Positions 22,931 through 34,300 of a stretch of DNA of 64,000 nucleotides are shown here, one piece after another. The stretch is taken from contig CM031879.1 in assembly GCA_018697195.1 (NCBI GenBank), positions 21,438,494 through 21,502,493 on the forward strand. Reading direction: 5' to 3'. Position 1 is the stretch's first letter. Each line of letters begins with the position of its first letter. A program made the position numbers and the translations under genes. Below the pieces are notes generated by a model. That model saw only the letters and a program-made list of their open reading frames with translations, was not told the DNA's origin and did not search any database. Source of the stretch: Certhia americana (lineage: Eukaryota > Chordata > Aves > Passeriformes > Certhiidae).

Positions 22931-24094
22931 GTAAGTAACTGATTACTGAGTAAGAAGCTTTAAGAGTGAGAAGGGGATGGATGAGAACAAGATGCAGTAA
23001 GACGAGAGGGAGTAGAAAGCATATGAGAGCAAAAAGAGTCAATCCATAAAATTTTAAACTGCTGCATTTATTGAAAATCTAATGGGAAAAATCTGTCTGC
23101 AAAGGAGCTGACTTGTATTGCTTCAGTGAAATGCTTCAGAGTAGTTAGAGTAACCCCACAGCAGGATTCCATAGTCCATGATCTACTGGAATAATCAGCA
23201 TTTTAATGTTTCATTGACTGATTTTGGCAGCATTTTCTTGTCCAGTGTCAATTTCATGTACTATGAGTGAGCAGAGATACAGGGAACCACAGGCACCATG
23301 CATTGCTGCCTTTCATCTGGAATTCACACTTTTCTCATATACAGCATCACAAAGACTTATAAGTCTTTTCCTCAACATGGAAAAATGTAAAGAATGTTCA
23401 TTAACAGAACGTTTATTGTCTGGCTCAGAAATGTGGCTGAAAAGCAGTGAGGTTTGCTTCATTTTGGTTTGATAGGGGGACTGTTTTCTGTAGGATTTTG
23501 CTCCTGCAAACCCTAACTTTGTGACTTTCTGTTTTAAAATATGTCTGAATGTTTCTTCATTCAGATTTCACCACACATAAAAATCCCTCATTAGCTAAAT
23601 CTAATTCTAAATATTAAGTGCTAAACTAAGCCCTGCTTAGTGTAGGGTTTTGGTCCCTACACTTAGTTTTCCTTATGTCTCTTGATTCTGTCTCTTATTA
23701 TTTGTGGTGGGGATCTAATTGAACCAGTGTATAGTGGCAGAATATTGCAGCCCTGATAGTGAAATAAGAGCTGATATGATGTTGCAGCAGTACCAGCCCT
23801 ATTCAGATCTCATAGTGTAAGAGGAAGGTAATTGCTAGATGGATGGAGGATGCTCAAATGTTTATTGAAGCTTCTTTAAATTTTCATGTTTGATATCAAC
23901 TCTTAAAATTATATTCAGGCCTCTCAAAGCAACTAGTGCACTACTCATAGGTGGTTATTTTTGTCAGTGTCTTTTAAAGTCATCGTGAGAGGTCATGGAT
24001 TGTTCAAAAGATCTGGGGATGTTTTTTCAATTCTGAGAATTCTTCCAAATTGTACTACCGCTGTGTGTATGTGTTCAGTTTGGTGTGTGCTTTT
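22931..24094. other. Unique DNA, nothing recognised
   Basis: No repeat signature or supported exon. The frames at 22833-23042 and 23224-23472 are isolated. Confidence 0.5.
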
Positions 24095-24195
24095 CATTTT
24101 TATTTTGGTTTGCATTTTTATTTTGTTTTCGTTTTTATTTTGGTTTGGGTTTTTTTGTTCATGGGTTTTTGTTTTTTTTTTTTTTTTTCTTTTTG
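24095..24195. repeat. 18-bp T-rich minisatellite ending in poly(T)
   Basis: Three 18-bp units start at 24095, 24113 and 24131, each close to catttttattttggtttg. They are followed by T runs to 24195. Frames through it are low-complexity and not coding. Confidence 0.85.
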
Positions 24196-24781
24196 GCTTG
24201 TGCTTCCACACATCTCTAGAAATACAATAAAAATAGATTATTTTTTTTTCATATTATCTGACTTTTTACATTTTTTTACATTTTCTAGTGATAATAAATA
24301 AAATAAATAAAGTGCCTATAAATGTCTCAAAGTCCTTAAATGTTTCCTGAACTGGTAGTTCAGTAGCACTTTCAAAATTTCAGTGAGGTAAATTAATCCA
24401 GTTTTAGACCTCAACTCTTCCTATTAGATTTAGTAGTTGGGAATATTCATGAACAGTAGGTTTACATAATAATAAAAAAACAGCATGTAGTCCCTAAAGC
24501 TGAAAAAATTTTCAGAACATGTTGAATTAAGCTTTGTTGTATGTTTGTTACAAACCTCTTACTGGCAGGAAGAAGTCATAAAGCAGTACAAGGTATGATG
24601 GAGACAACAAATGGCAGCCAATGGCATAAACTTTTTTGCAGGACTAAAAGGTGAGATGGAATTAAAAAAATTAATTAGCAACATTACAAATTTCCTTTGT
24701 AAGCAAGAATAAGCAGTCTCTGGATTGCTGCAGTTCATAACTATTAATTTATGGGAAGTTCAGAATACAGGTTTTAAGATT
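24196..24781. other. AT-rich unique DNA
   Basis: Contains a short (AATA)n run at about 24290-24312. No gene recognised. Confidence 0.5.
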
Positions 24782-25203
24782 GAGTCCAGAGGAGTGCCAC
24801 TAAGATGATTAAAAGGATGGAACACCTCTCCTAGGAAGAAAGACTGGGAGAGTTGGGATTGTTCAGCCTGGAGAGGAGAAGGATTCAGGGTGACAAAACT
24901 GAAGGGAGCCTACAGTAAGGATAGAGAGACCATAGGGAGAGCATGTAGTGACAGAAAAAGGGCCATTGCCCTTAAATTGAAAAAGAGTGTTTTGAATTAG
25001 ACATTAGGAATAAATTATTTAATGTAAAGATAGTGAAACACTGGAACAGGTGGCTGCCCCATCTCTGAAAGTGCTCAAGGCCAGGTTGGATGGGGCTCTG
25101 AGCAACAGCCGATCTGGTGGAAGGTGCATGTGCCCACAGCAGGAGGGTTGGAAATAGATGATCTTTAAGGTACCTTCCAAAGCCTTTCTATGATCTGTGA
25201 TAT
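24782..25203 (+). mobile_element. CR1 LINE 3' fragment
   Basis: Covers the C-terminal end of ORF2 and the 3' UTR. Recognisable parts are 'gagttgggattgttcagcct' and 'ggagaggagaaggattcagg' (the usual CR1 [12 protein letters not shown] region), then 'gtgaaacactggaacaggtg', 'agtgctcaaggccaggttgg' and a terminal 'gatgatctttaaggtacctt'. It is strongly 5'-truncated and carries indels, so it has no coding capacity. Confidence 0.9.
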
Positions 25204-28200
25204 ATAAATGCTGCTGAGCCCAACTCCTAATCCTTTCAAGAGGAAGTAGTTGTATACAGAGCTTCATAAATACCTGTGTAAAATGATCTGTAAAGGGCTT
25301 CTGAGGTAGGCACAGAAATACTGAGGAGGTTAAGTCCCAAAGCTTCTCTGTTTATCCATTTGTGGAGCTGGGTGTCTCTGAATCATGTTGCAGAATATCA
25401 GCTCACAGGTGAATAGCTGCCTAGAGATTCCCCATTGGAAATATATAGAATTGGAGTTTATCAGTAGAGGTCTGGGTGCCTCTATCTTCTTGAAGTCCAG
25501 TATCCATTAATCCTCCTAAGTGTGAGAACCTGTAAAAAACAGAAGAGATTCCAATGTAAGGAAGATATAATATCACCTTTTGTATTATTAGAAACGCTGG
25601 TCCCAATGCTTACTTGCTGAAAAAGCAGATATCCAAACTGCTCTCATTTTTAGAGAAAATGCAGTCTATCAAAACTGCTGCTTTTTCAACACTCTCACTG
25701 AATCTGTGTCACTCTTCAGTAAAGAACACATGCTGCACAGAGAGAGCTGGTGCCTTAAAGGGACATCCCAGCCTCCCAGCACACTGAAAAATGAGGCATC
25801 AAACAAGAAGGATTTACTGCATAGCATAGATAGGATATAGGATGCTAAGGAAGGTCTCCTGAGGATAAAAATGCCTTTTAGATCCAGTATTTCAGAACCA
25901 CTTATTATCAGACACAAAGGTAACTTTTGATTATTAACCCTTGTATTGGTAACTTTCAATTGCAGAGAAAAAATTTTACTGTTTAAAACTTCTTCACATA
26001 CCCTGTTTATTTAAAAAATGTTTCAACTCTGATGAGGCCTTATGCTTCTCCCTTATTTTCACCTCATTTAATTTATTGCTGGACAATGTTCAGGACATGC
26101 TCAGAATCATGGTATCTTACAGAAGTTTGCATTCCTTAGTGTGTGAACTCCACAAAATCAGCTCTAAACTCTTAAATAAAAATCGCCCCTGTGTCATATC
26201 CGAAGCTGCACAACAAAACATCCACATGATGTTTGTAATACCCTCTCAAACAACACTCAGCACAGAGTTGTGCAAAGCTGCTTAAAATAAAAATTTTAAT
26301 ATCATGGAAAACACCTGAATAGTTTTGTCTTTGCTCCTGAATCAGTTGACAAGATTAAAAAAAGCACTTTTCTTTTTTCCTACCATATCTAGAGCTAGTA
26401 ATGTCTATTGTACACTTAAAAAAACTAGTAGAAATTATCACTTTCCACTACAATTTCCCCTCAATCTCCTGCCTATGCTGTACTAATCAGGTCACTGCAC
26501 AGAATACTACAATGTTTCTACCATGCATCAAGTTAATAAGGGCAGAGTTGGAACAACAGCTCCAACATTTACCTCGGACGAACCTATGAAAATGTTCCAG
26601 TGTTGTGTAATCATTTTAGACTGGCAGAAAACCCAAAAACCCAAGAAGTTGTGCAAATACATATTCTGCCTATTTGCGTTTAAGCACAGCAACGATACTC
26701 CAAAGATACAATGGACAAATGTTATGCTAAACAGCTTCAACTGCATGTTCAAGAACTCTTTTGAAAGCCTCTTATGCAGCTGCACAGCTTAGAAAAGTAA
26801 TACAATTAAGTAGAGAAACTGAAGTTTTTCAGTCTGTCTACCAAATTTCAGAATTAAGATGCCATAAACGTGCTTGAAATCTCAAAAATTTAATGTTTTG
26901 CCAATTACCAAATGAAAATGACAAATAGCTAAGTAGAGCTATTTAAATATTCTCAACTATCAGGCTAAATTTTTGTCTGAAGCTGCAGAAATATTAACAT
27001 CATCTGAAGAGCATTAATGAAGAGAACATTAGTGGAATTTCAGCTAGAGTGGTGGTTTCAATGGCAGTTTAAAGATTTTTCTAATGTTTCCATTTCAGAA
27101 TTAACACTACTGCAATTTTAATTAATGTAGTTTCAGATTTGTTTTAAAATTGATTTAAGCGAGCATACTCATCACTTGAAACTCCCTTATAGCTATACCT
27201 TAATCTCTATGATTTTGTTAAATATGTTTCTAGGTCACTTTTCTTCCACAGTCTCTACTGCATTAAGTGCAAGTAATTTCATTGTTTCTTTTTCATTATC
27301 ACATGTGAAATGTCTGTGGGCAGTGCTCTATTGATTTTAAGCAGTCTTGCACCTTTGACTAAATTTTCCTCTTGTTCAAAATTTAATTTTCTTTCCTTCA
27401 TTACTGAGGAACAGTTTTACCTTTCAGAGACGAAGAAGGAAATAAAGTTGGGATTTTAGAGCTGACAAAGAAAATGATTAAATGTTTGTGTTATCATACA
27501 TAAGGTGTGTCCACCTTGTGAAAATATTTGGTTTATGTAGTAATAAAACAGATGACTAGAGCAACTCAGTCTTCTGAAAAAACAGACAACTCCTTCCATA
27601 TTATTTTTTTTCTGTGTTGACCTTCAATGCAGCTGAACTTAAGCAGGTATTTCCTATCTGTACTGTAGGAATAATATTCTGAGAGGCTTACTGTCTTTTT
27701 ATAGTCTGTAAAATAATTTATCCCCATTATAGTTGCAAATATTACCGATATAGTCCAAAGCATACCCATCGCTGTATAAATAATTTGTAAAGTGCTGGGA
27801 AATAACTTTGGATAGATTTCATCCTGTAAGCTTGTTGTCCCTTTTCCCCTTCATTTTCTGCTCAGTATTTTTCATGGCAATTCCTTTTGTAGCTTTTTTC
27901 TAGTCTGCTTTCACCATGAAAGTAATGGAGCTATACCAGGCTGGTTTCTAAACTTCTCATCTGTCATACCCAGTCCTGCAGCTTTATCAGCTGAAGTGTT
28001 TCTGTTACAGAGTACACTGGCAGCTCATTGTCAGTTGCAGGAAAACTAATCTCAGCCTTGAGTGGACACACCTAGTGATATGCACAAAACTTGGAGAGAA
28101 AAGTGTAGATTGTACAAAAAAAAGAGACAAAGACAAGCACCAGAAAGCCTACATAGTTGCAACACTTTTTTAAACAGTATGCTTAATTTCTGAAGCAGTT

Positions 28201-29639
28201 GATTTTTAAGTAGGATTTGTACGAGTTTTGGTTTGGTTCAGGTAATAGGTCACAGCTGAGTATCTCACTGCCTGCCACAAGTTGCCATCAGCCCTGAGAT
28301 TCCCATTACTGCCTCTACATTTCTTGGCCAAGGCATCTTTGCCTGTGGCCTGTCACAGCCCAGACTCAGCACACTCCACACCATCATGGGGCACATTTGG
28401 GGCACACTTGTGCTTAGTGACACTGACCTTTTATGACAGACACTGAGGAATAAGGGATTTATCTCTCCTCTCCATTGGAAAAGTTCCACAATGATGTCAT
28501 CAGGGTTGGCCAATGGCAGCTATTAACAATTTCCATTGTCTTCAGATCAAGTTTGTTCATATTTAGCATCATTTGCTTACTCCTTCCAGGCACCAGACCA
28601 GTGAATCTATCCACAAGGACTTTACTTCAAATTATCTCTTTCTATATTACCATACCTACTTGCAAAGAAATCTCACTTATGGGAATTCTTCAATAATTGT
28701 TGGTTGGGGTCTATCAGTCTTTCTTCTCTGCAGTGTTATCCTGACTTTTCCCATCATGTTGAGCATAAGCAAACAGTAAGCTTTGATGCATCTATATTTG
28801 GCTATATTCCTTAGTATCTTTCACATTAATGTTCTTCTCTATTCCCTTCTCAGATTCTAGTACAATGTGAATAAATCCTGTAATAATTTTAACTTGTCTT
28901 GTGTGGTGTTTTATTGCTTGATTTAATGGATTTATTAGAAATACCACCCAAGCATGCTGATTTTTGTCCTTTTATATCACTTTTCTTCTACAATTTTTTT
29001 ACATCTTCTTTGGTTTTAGTCTCCCTTGTCTTTTCCAGATCATTTGCATTATTCACAATTTTAATACTTTAAATATTTTTTATTTGCTTACTGATAAGTA
29101 CTACATTTTAGTACACTATATGTCCCTCTTTTCAATTACTGACATGAGTTTTGCTTGTAGCTTCTGATGTAATACAAATTTTCAATCTGTCTTTCTCATA
29201 AATTAGACTTCCTCTCAGAACTATCTCCCTTAACTTTAAATTTCTTTCAAAATTTGATTTTCTAAAGAGAAATATTTGTTGTTGTTGAATGTCTAAGAAA
29301 TCCTTTGTGCTGAAGGGTGTGTATCAGAGGTGGATAATGTAATGATTAGTTCATGTGATTATAAGCACATGTCCATGAACCCAAAGGAGCCCAGAGGAGC
29401 AATGACAGCTTGGGGAACTTCAACAACCTCATCAGTGCAAAGGGAGACCCTGAGCTGGCTCCTCCCCAGCAGGGTCACAGGGGAGCCTCAGCCCATGGCT
29501 TCAGGGTAGCCACCAACCTAATCCTTCCTTCAAACAGTGGGAGGTGATAACAGCCTTTGGAGACAAGCCTTCTGCAATCAAAGGCAAGGAAAGTTTAAAA
29601 AAAAACAGTCTTTTCCTTTCTTTACACTCAATTTCTAAC
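25204..29639. other. Unique AT-rich DNA, no supported gene
   Basis: About 4.4 kb with no recognised repeat. A moderately GC-rich segment at 28240-28520 and the CpG-containing segment 26060-26300 have no family signature. The 89-codon frame at 26523-26792 and the opposite frame 26528-26785 overlap each other and are not credible genes. Confidence 0.5.
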
Positions 29640-30650
29640 TATTTTCCCATGTGCAGGGCTCTCTGTCCTATGTGCACGTGTGTCTGGGGATTTGTGTGTA
29701 GCAGCAGGAGTCTCAGCGCCTGCGTGTTTGGGGTGGGAGCAACTGGAGAGACCACAAAAGGGGTTCATTGTGTTCAGGTGTGTGCTCCAGTGTGTAATCA
29801 CCTATGTACATCAAGATGGACCAGCCAATGAGTAGAAGACATTCAGCAGCTGGGTATTAGAGTGGCCCCAGAGTCTGGGCTGGGTCCTGGCAAGTAAGTC
29901 TAAAAGTTGGCTACCTCAGGGACCAGAGTCCATACCAGGTACTGGAGAAACCACAGAGTCTGAAGAGACCACAGTTTAGCACCAGGGAGGGTTCACAGCT
30001 TTGAAACAGGTAATACAGCATGGCTTTCATATGTCTATGTGTGAGGCAGCTGGGTCAGGGGTCTAGGGCCAGCTATTGAACAAGCTCAGTGTGCAAGGAT
30101 GGTTACTGGAGCAATTTGCAATTCCCACTGTGTGTAGGAATGTGTCAGCACATCTTTGCATGCAGGCTAGAGTACCAGCAACTGGAGTGGGGATGTGGTC
30201 TTGGAGGCTTTTCTGTTCAGGTGCCAGCAGCTGGGAAGGCTGGGATCCAGGGCAGCTACTAGGCAGCCTGAGCGCTTGAGCCCAGCTTCTAGAGGGCTAC
30301 AAGTTGTACACGTGCATTTTCCACTAACAGGCTTTCATCGTGATTTTTCAGAAAGGGAAACAGGATGAGTCCTCCTGTGCTGTTTAGGATTTCCTGAGTG
30401 CTGCGGTTTCTGTTTGGATCTTTATGTACACAAGGGTGCATACGTGTGTGTACGTGTCCTGGGTACATGTGTGCATATTGGGAAGCTGGTTTTGGAAGCA
30501 CAAAGCTGCAGCATCTTCCCTCTGTCAGGCTGCCAGATTAGGCAGCTCCTTAAAGTATCGTCTGAGAACAGTGCGTTCTGAGTAGGATTTGCAAAAACTC
30601 TCAGTGCATGGTTGAATGGATGAGACATTTATCATTTGCTTCAACAGGCG
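29640..30650. repeat. GC-richer degenerate repeat, copy A
   Basis: This segment is richer in G and TG than the surrounding DNA and contains recurring motifs such as 'gtaccagcaactggagtggg', 'caggtgccagcagctgggaa' and 'actggagaaaccacag'. Its right half (30170-30480) aligns with 36005-36112 and then 37048-37290. It resembles songbird retroelement-associated repeats that I cannot name. Several short frames (29544-29831, 30076-30279, 30422-30628) run through it but have repeat-like composition and no gene context. Confidence 0.6.
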
Positions 30651-31170
30651 TGGATTCCAACAAGGGAACTCTTAAGAGCATAAACATTCCATGAATCAAA
30701 TAATTTTTCAAAGTACTTTTTTTAAAAAAAAACCTGTCTGTGAAAATATACTGTGTGTTCAAGATGTGCAGTCTTTCTTATTTACACCCCGTTCTGTTAC
30801 ACTGTTTTGGACTTTCCTCTCAGACCTCTTTTACAAGCTGTACATAAGAGAAAAATTCTTTACTTACCCCAGCTTATCTGTGAAAACAATCAGTTTCTCT
30901 ATATTAATACTTAACAAAAAGTGTATACTAATTAAACAATAACAGGAAGCTTAGTTATCTGTGGTTTTAACAGGAATTTGGGGGTATTTTTTACACTGTG
31001 TTTATGCCATATGAATACCACTAGTGTTCTCAGATATTCCCAGCTATATATTTTCCTTTACTTTGTTTTTATCGGCACTAGAGGTTATACTGAGAAATGA
31101 GGGGTTTTGTCAGCAAAGATATAAAAATAATTTCTCTTCCTTCTCTGGAAAACATGAGAATTCACTATCG
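30651..31170. other. Unique AT-rich DNA
   Basis: Nothing recognised between repeat copy A and the minus-strand CR1. Confidence 0.5.
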
Positions 31171-31385
31171 AATCATAAGATCATAAAATATTTCAAATTG
31201 TAAGTGACCCATAAGGATAATCAGGTCCAACTCCCTGCTCCTCTCAGGACTGCCTAAAACTAAAAGCATAATCCAGTCACGCCTTAAACTCTGGCAGGCT
31301 TGGTCCTGTGAGCACTGTCCTGGAGAGCCTATTCCAGTGACCTACCAATCCTCAGAGGTGTTGGCTTTGTTCAGTGAATCTATGG
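31171..31385 (-). mobile_element. CR1 LINE 3' end, minus strand
   Basis: On the minus strand this reads through 'agttggacctgattatcctt' and ends in a typical CR1 terminus. On the plus strand it begins 'cgaatcataagatcataaaa', the reverse complement of the (attctatgat) tail. Only about 215 bp of the 3' UTR remains. Confidence 0.85.
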
Positions 31386-32217
31386 ATGGTCAATCTAAAC
31401 ATGGAAAACCAAACTATATATTAATCTGATCTTTTACAGTGTTGAATATTGCAACACTCAGTTTGTCATTACTGACAGTTTTAAGAGATACCTCTCTCTC
31501 TCTTCATGCACATATGCATGTATTCTCCTTGAGGATTATGGTACTTCAAAGGATTATTTTAATTCCTCATTTAATATAAGATGTCAGTCTAGTTGCAAGT
31601 ATTCTTGAAGACTTCCATTTTCTGTCAATATGGCAGATGCTTGGTATGTGAAAAAGAAAATTCCTAGTTCTAGAACCTCAGAAACAAGTTCAGAACAACT
31701 CTTTTTTTAAAAGATTCTTTAAGATTTCTGTTTGTACTTTGAAATATTTATATAACTACTGGTGTATGTGTGTGTATTTTTTTCATTACTAGGAATAACT
31801 TTGCATGAAATAATGATAAATCTGCAATTTAAACTTTGAAGTGTTTGAGGTATAGAATGTAAGAATGAATAATTTCTAACTGTTGTCTCAGAAGTAACAA
31901 ATAGTGTCCTCCACTTTAAGTTACATTAATTTTATGTCCTCCAAAAGAATTTAGGAATATTTTATTGAATATTATTTTTTACTTCAATGTCTTTATTTTT
32001 AAAGAAAGACTATATTGAACATGTTTTGGTTATGTCCAATGTATTTGCATTTTGTTTACTTCTTATATTTCTAAGAATATATTTTTGACTTCTACATTTG
32101 TAAGTTACCTATTTAGTAAGAAGTTCTGCACTTTGATATAACAAGGAGAGTTTTTATTCTAGCAACTTAACAATCGATTCTTATTAAAAATATATTATTT
32201 GAGAAACCAATTATTTA
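31386..32217. other. AT-rich unique DNA
   Basis: Nothing recognised. Composition is very AT-rich with T runs. Confidence 0.5.
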
Positions 32218-32480
32218 TTAATGTTCAGAAAGTTCCCAAACTTGAAAAGTGTCATAGCTTTCTGAAGTTTCTAATGCCTCTTGAACTGAAAATATATATA
32301 TTTTTTTTTTTTTTTTGCATAAGGCACTCTCCTCAAAATTGAAACAAAAGTAACGAAAACTTGACTGTAAATTTCTGACCCGAAGGGACAGCTGACATAG
32401 CTCTTCCTTAATTGCAATGGCAACTTGTTCCAGCCCTCTAAAATGTTCAGCTAGTTCCACAGCACAGATGTTAACTGAGA
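32218..32480 (-). pseudogene. Coding-like minus-strand frame, unidentified (exon or pseudogene relic)
   Basis: The minus strand has an acceptor-like 'cctgatcttctcag' ending at about 32481. It is followed by an open frame whose translation contains LAEHFRGLEQVAIAIKEEL and then a heptad-like leucine pattern (CQLSLRVRNLQSSF), as in a short coiled coil. The frame then passes through a poly(A)/(TA) run at about 32289-32318 and continues with VQEALETSESYDTFQVWEL to a TAA at 32220-32218. The simple repeat in the middle looks like later slippage or a poly(A) intrusion. No family was identified, and no partner exon was found. Confidence 0.25.
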
Positions 32481-33242
32481 AGATCAGGTCACATAATCAA
32501 TAAGAAGCTTTCTCTATGACACCCTTCACTTCCTCACTTTCTATCTGCACATCCTGCTCACCAAAAACAGCCCAACTGCAGTAGCACAGATCTCCATGGT
32601 GTGGAATCTATGCCCAGGAAGGCACACTCAGGCACCTTTGGCTCACAGCACAGCAGGAAGGAGCTGGACTCAGCTGCAACTGGAACCAAAACATTATGTG
32701 AGCAATGGACTACTGAACCAGTTGGTACTGAACAAGCCTCTCCCAGGTGGCCCTAGCAGATTCATATCTGACTTCCTATTTGACTCATGTCCAGGGTGCA
32801 CACACATCAGGAGTGCTGCCATCAGATCTGACAACTCATGAAAGGCAATTAGGGCAGGGATTGTTATGGGATGGCGTGCACAGGCTTCCAGAGCTGCTAC
32901 TCAGTGCTGCTGAAGTCAGTGCAGGATGGTGGTGAGATGCCAAAGGATGCTATCCCCTGCAATCGATGGCACGTCAGATTCCAGACTGCTCTCACAGAGT
33001 GGTGTTAGGGAGTAGCAAAGAACACAGATTTTTACTACCAAGAGCATATAGGTGTATACTGCTAGAAGAGGTTCAACAGCTATTTGATACACTAAATTTA
33101 GATGTAAGATGAAGAATCTGAAACAGGAAGGGTTCTCCTGAAGCATGAAGACCAGTCCCAGCTGTTACAGCAGGCAATTGCTTCATCACAGTTCCTTTAA
33201 CTAGCTTCAAGATAGAGCTTAATCAGCTTATTAGGTTTGAAT
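32481..33242. other. Moderately GC-rich segment (32520-32960) of unknown origin
   Basis: GC content is above the flanks. Frames are open on both strands (32596-32841 plus, 32916-33146 minus) but none is convincing. A minus-strand donor-like ctgtttttg|GTGAGC lies at about 32568, roughly 90 bp upstream of the coding-like frame at 32218-32480. The region could belong with that relic. Confidence 0.3.
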
Positions 33243-33270
33243 TCCCTCCCCACCCTCCCTTCTCCCCCCC
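33243..33270. repeat. C-rich polypyrimidine tract
   Basis: A CCCTCCCCACCCTCCC-type tract ending in seven C residues. The G-rich opposite strand has several G3 runs with short loops, so it could fold as a G-quadruplex. Confidence 0.6.
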
Positions 33271-33959
33271 TAAATGTCACTCCTCTGATGGTTAGAACTG
33301 TTATAATTTACAACCTAATTTAATTTATGGGCAGATTAAATTCATCATTTTCTTGTGTCAACATCATCCGTTACCTAAAATAAGGCGCTTTTTTCACCCT
33401 GAAGTTTATGCATATAATGTAGGCTGTGGGAAAGTGATTTATCACCTCAGTTATATCTTTTCTTACCCTTTGTTTTGCAGGTAAAAGAAGGAAACCCATT
33501 TTTCTTCTTCAAAATAGGCAGTCTTTTCCCTACATGTTTCTAGAAGCATTATTGTGTCAAATCTGCTTCAGTATGAGTAAATATTTTCAAAACATGGGTG
33601 GCTAGTACTGCATACATCACCAGTGCTTTCCATATATACAGTTTTTTTACACTTGCTTCATCTGAAAATGCCTTTCCTGGATGCCATCTGTGATGTCTCT
33701 TTTCATTTAAATTTTCACAATCTGATCTATTAGAATAGTCAATTTTTTTTCTTTATTATTTGTAAGTGATCTTGTTCTTGTCTTTATTTGAACAGCATTC
33801 AATATTTTTAAGACCATATTTCAATTCTTTTCGAAAATATTTCATACTCCAGCCTGTTCTCTAGTACTTATCTTACTATTGTTCTGCAAAATAACAGCCC
33901 CTCTTCTTAAATTGTTGTTATCTAAAACATAGATATTTTAAAATAGTACTGAAAATTAG
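33271..33959. other. AT-rich unique DNA
   Basis: Nothing recognised, although the distal part may be further decayed sequence of the ancient LINE next to it. Confidence 0.4.
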
Positions 33960-34300
33960 AGCAGATTGTTGTGGTAACCTGCCATTCTCTTTGATAATCC
34001 TTGCCTGAATGTACTTTAAAATCCTTGTCTTTTCTACCAGTGTGCATCCATTCTTTCTGAAAACAAGAATTCCTAAATTTGTTTATGAAATGTTATGTGA
34101 AACAGTGTCAAAACCCTTACTAACATGAAGATTTGGCATCCACTGTTCTTCCAGGATTTACAATGTGTCACAAATAAAAGTAAGATGGGTTTGACACTTC
34201 CTGACTTCGGCAGATCCATGTATGCTCTTATTCATCACCTTGTTCTCTTGTAGGAGTTTATTGTCTGATAACTTACACAAGTATTTTTTTTTTTTTTTAG
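33960..34300 (-). mobile_element. Ancient CR1/L3-like LINE reverse transcriptase relic
   Basis: On the minus strand the frame at 34245-34105 translates to a degraded form of the RT motif pair of CR1/L3 elements. 'IHGSAEVRKCQTHLTF' corresponds to a QHGF.RGRSCQTNLI-type motif. About 22 residues later, 'VSKGFDTV' corresponds to the FSKAFDTV motif next to the first catalytic aspartate of the palm. One in-frame stop separates them. Divergence is much greater than in the other CR1 copies, which suggests an insertion predating birds. Confidence 0.6.

Noticed and set aside
23961..24301. Phe-rich and Lys-rich frames of 72-89 codons
   Set aside because: They are translations of the T-rich minisatellite and poly(T) run.
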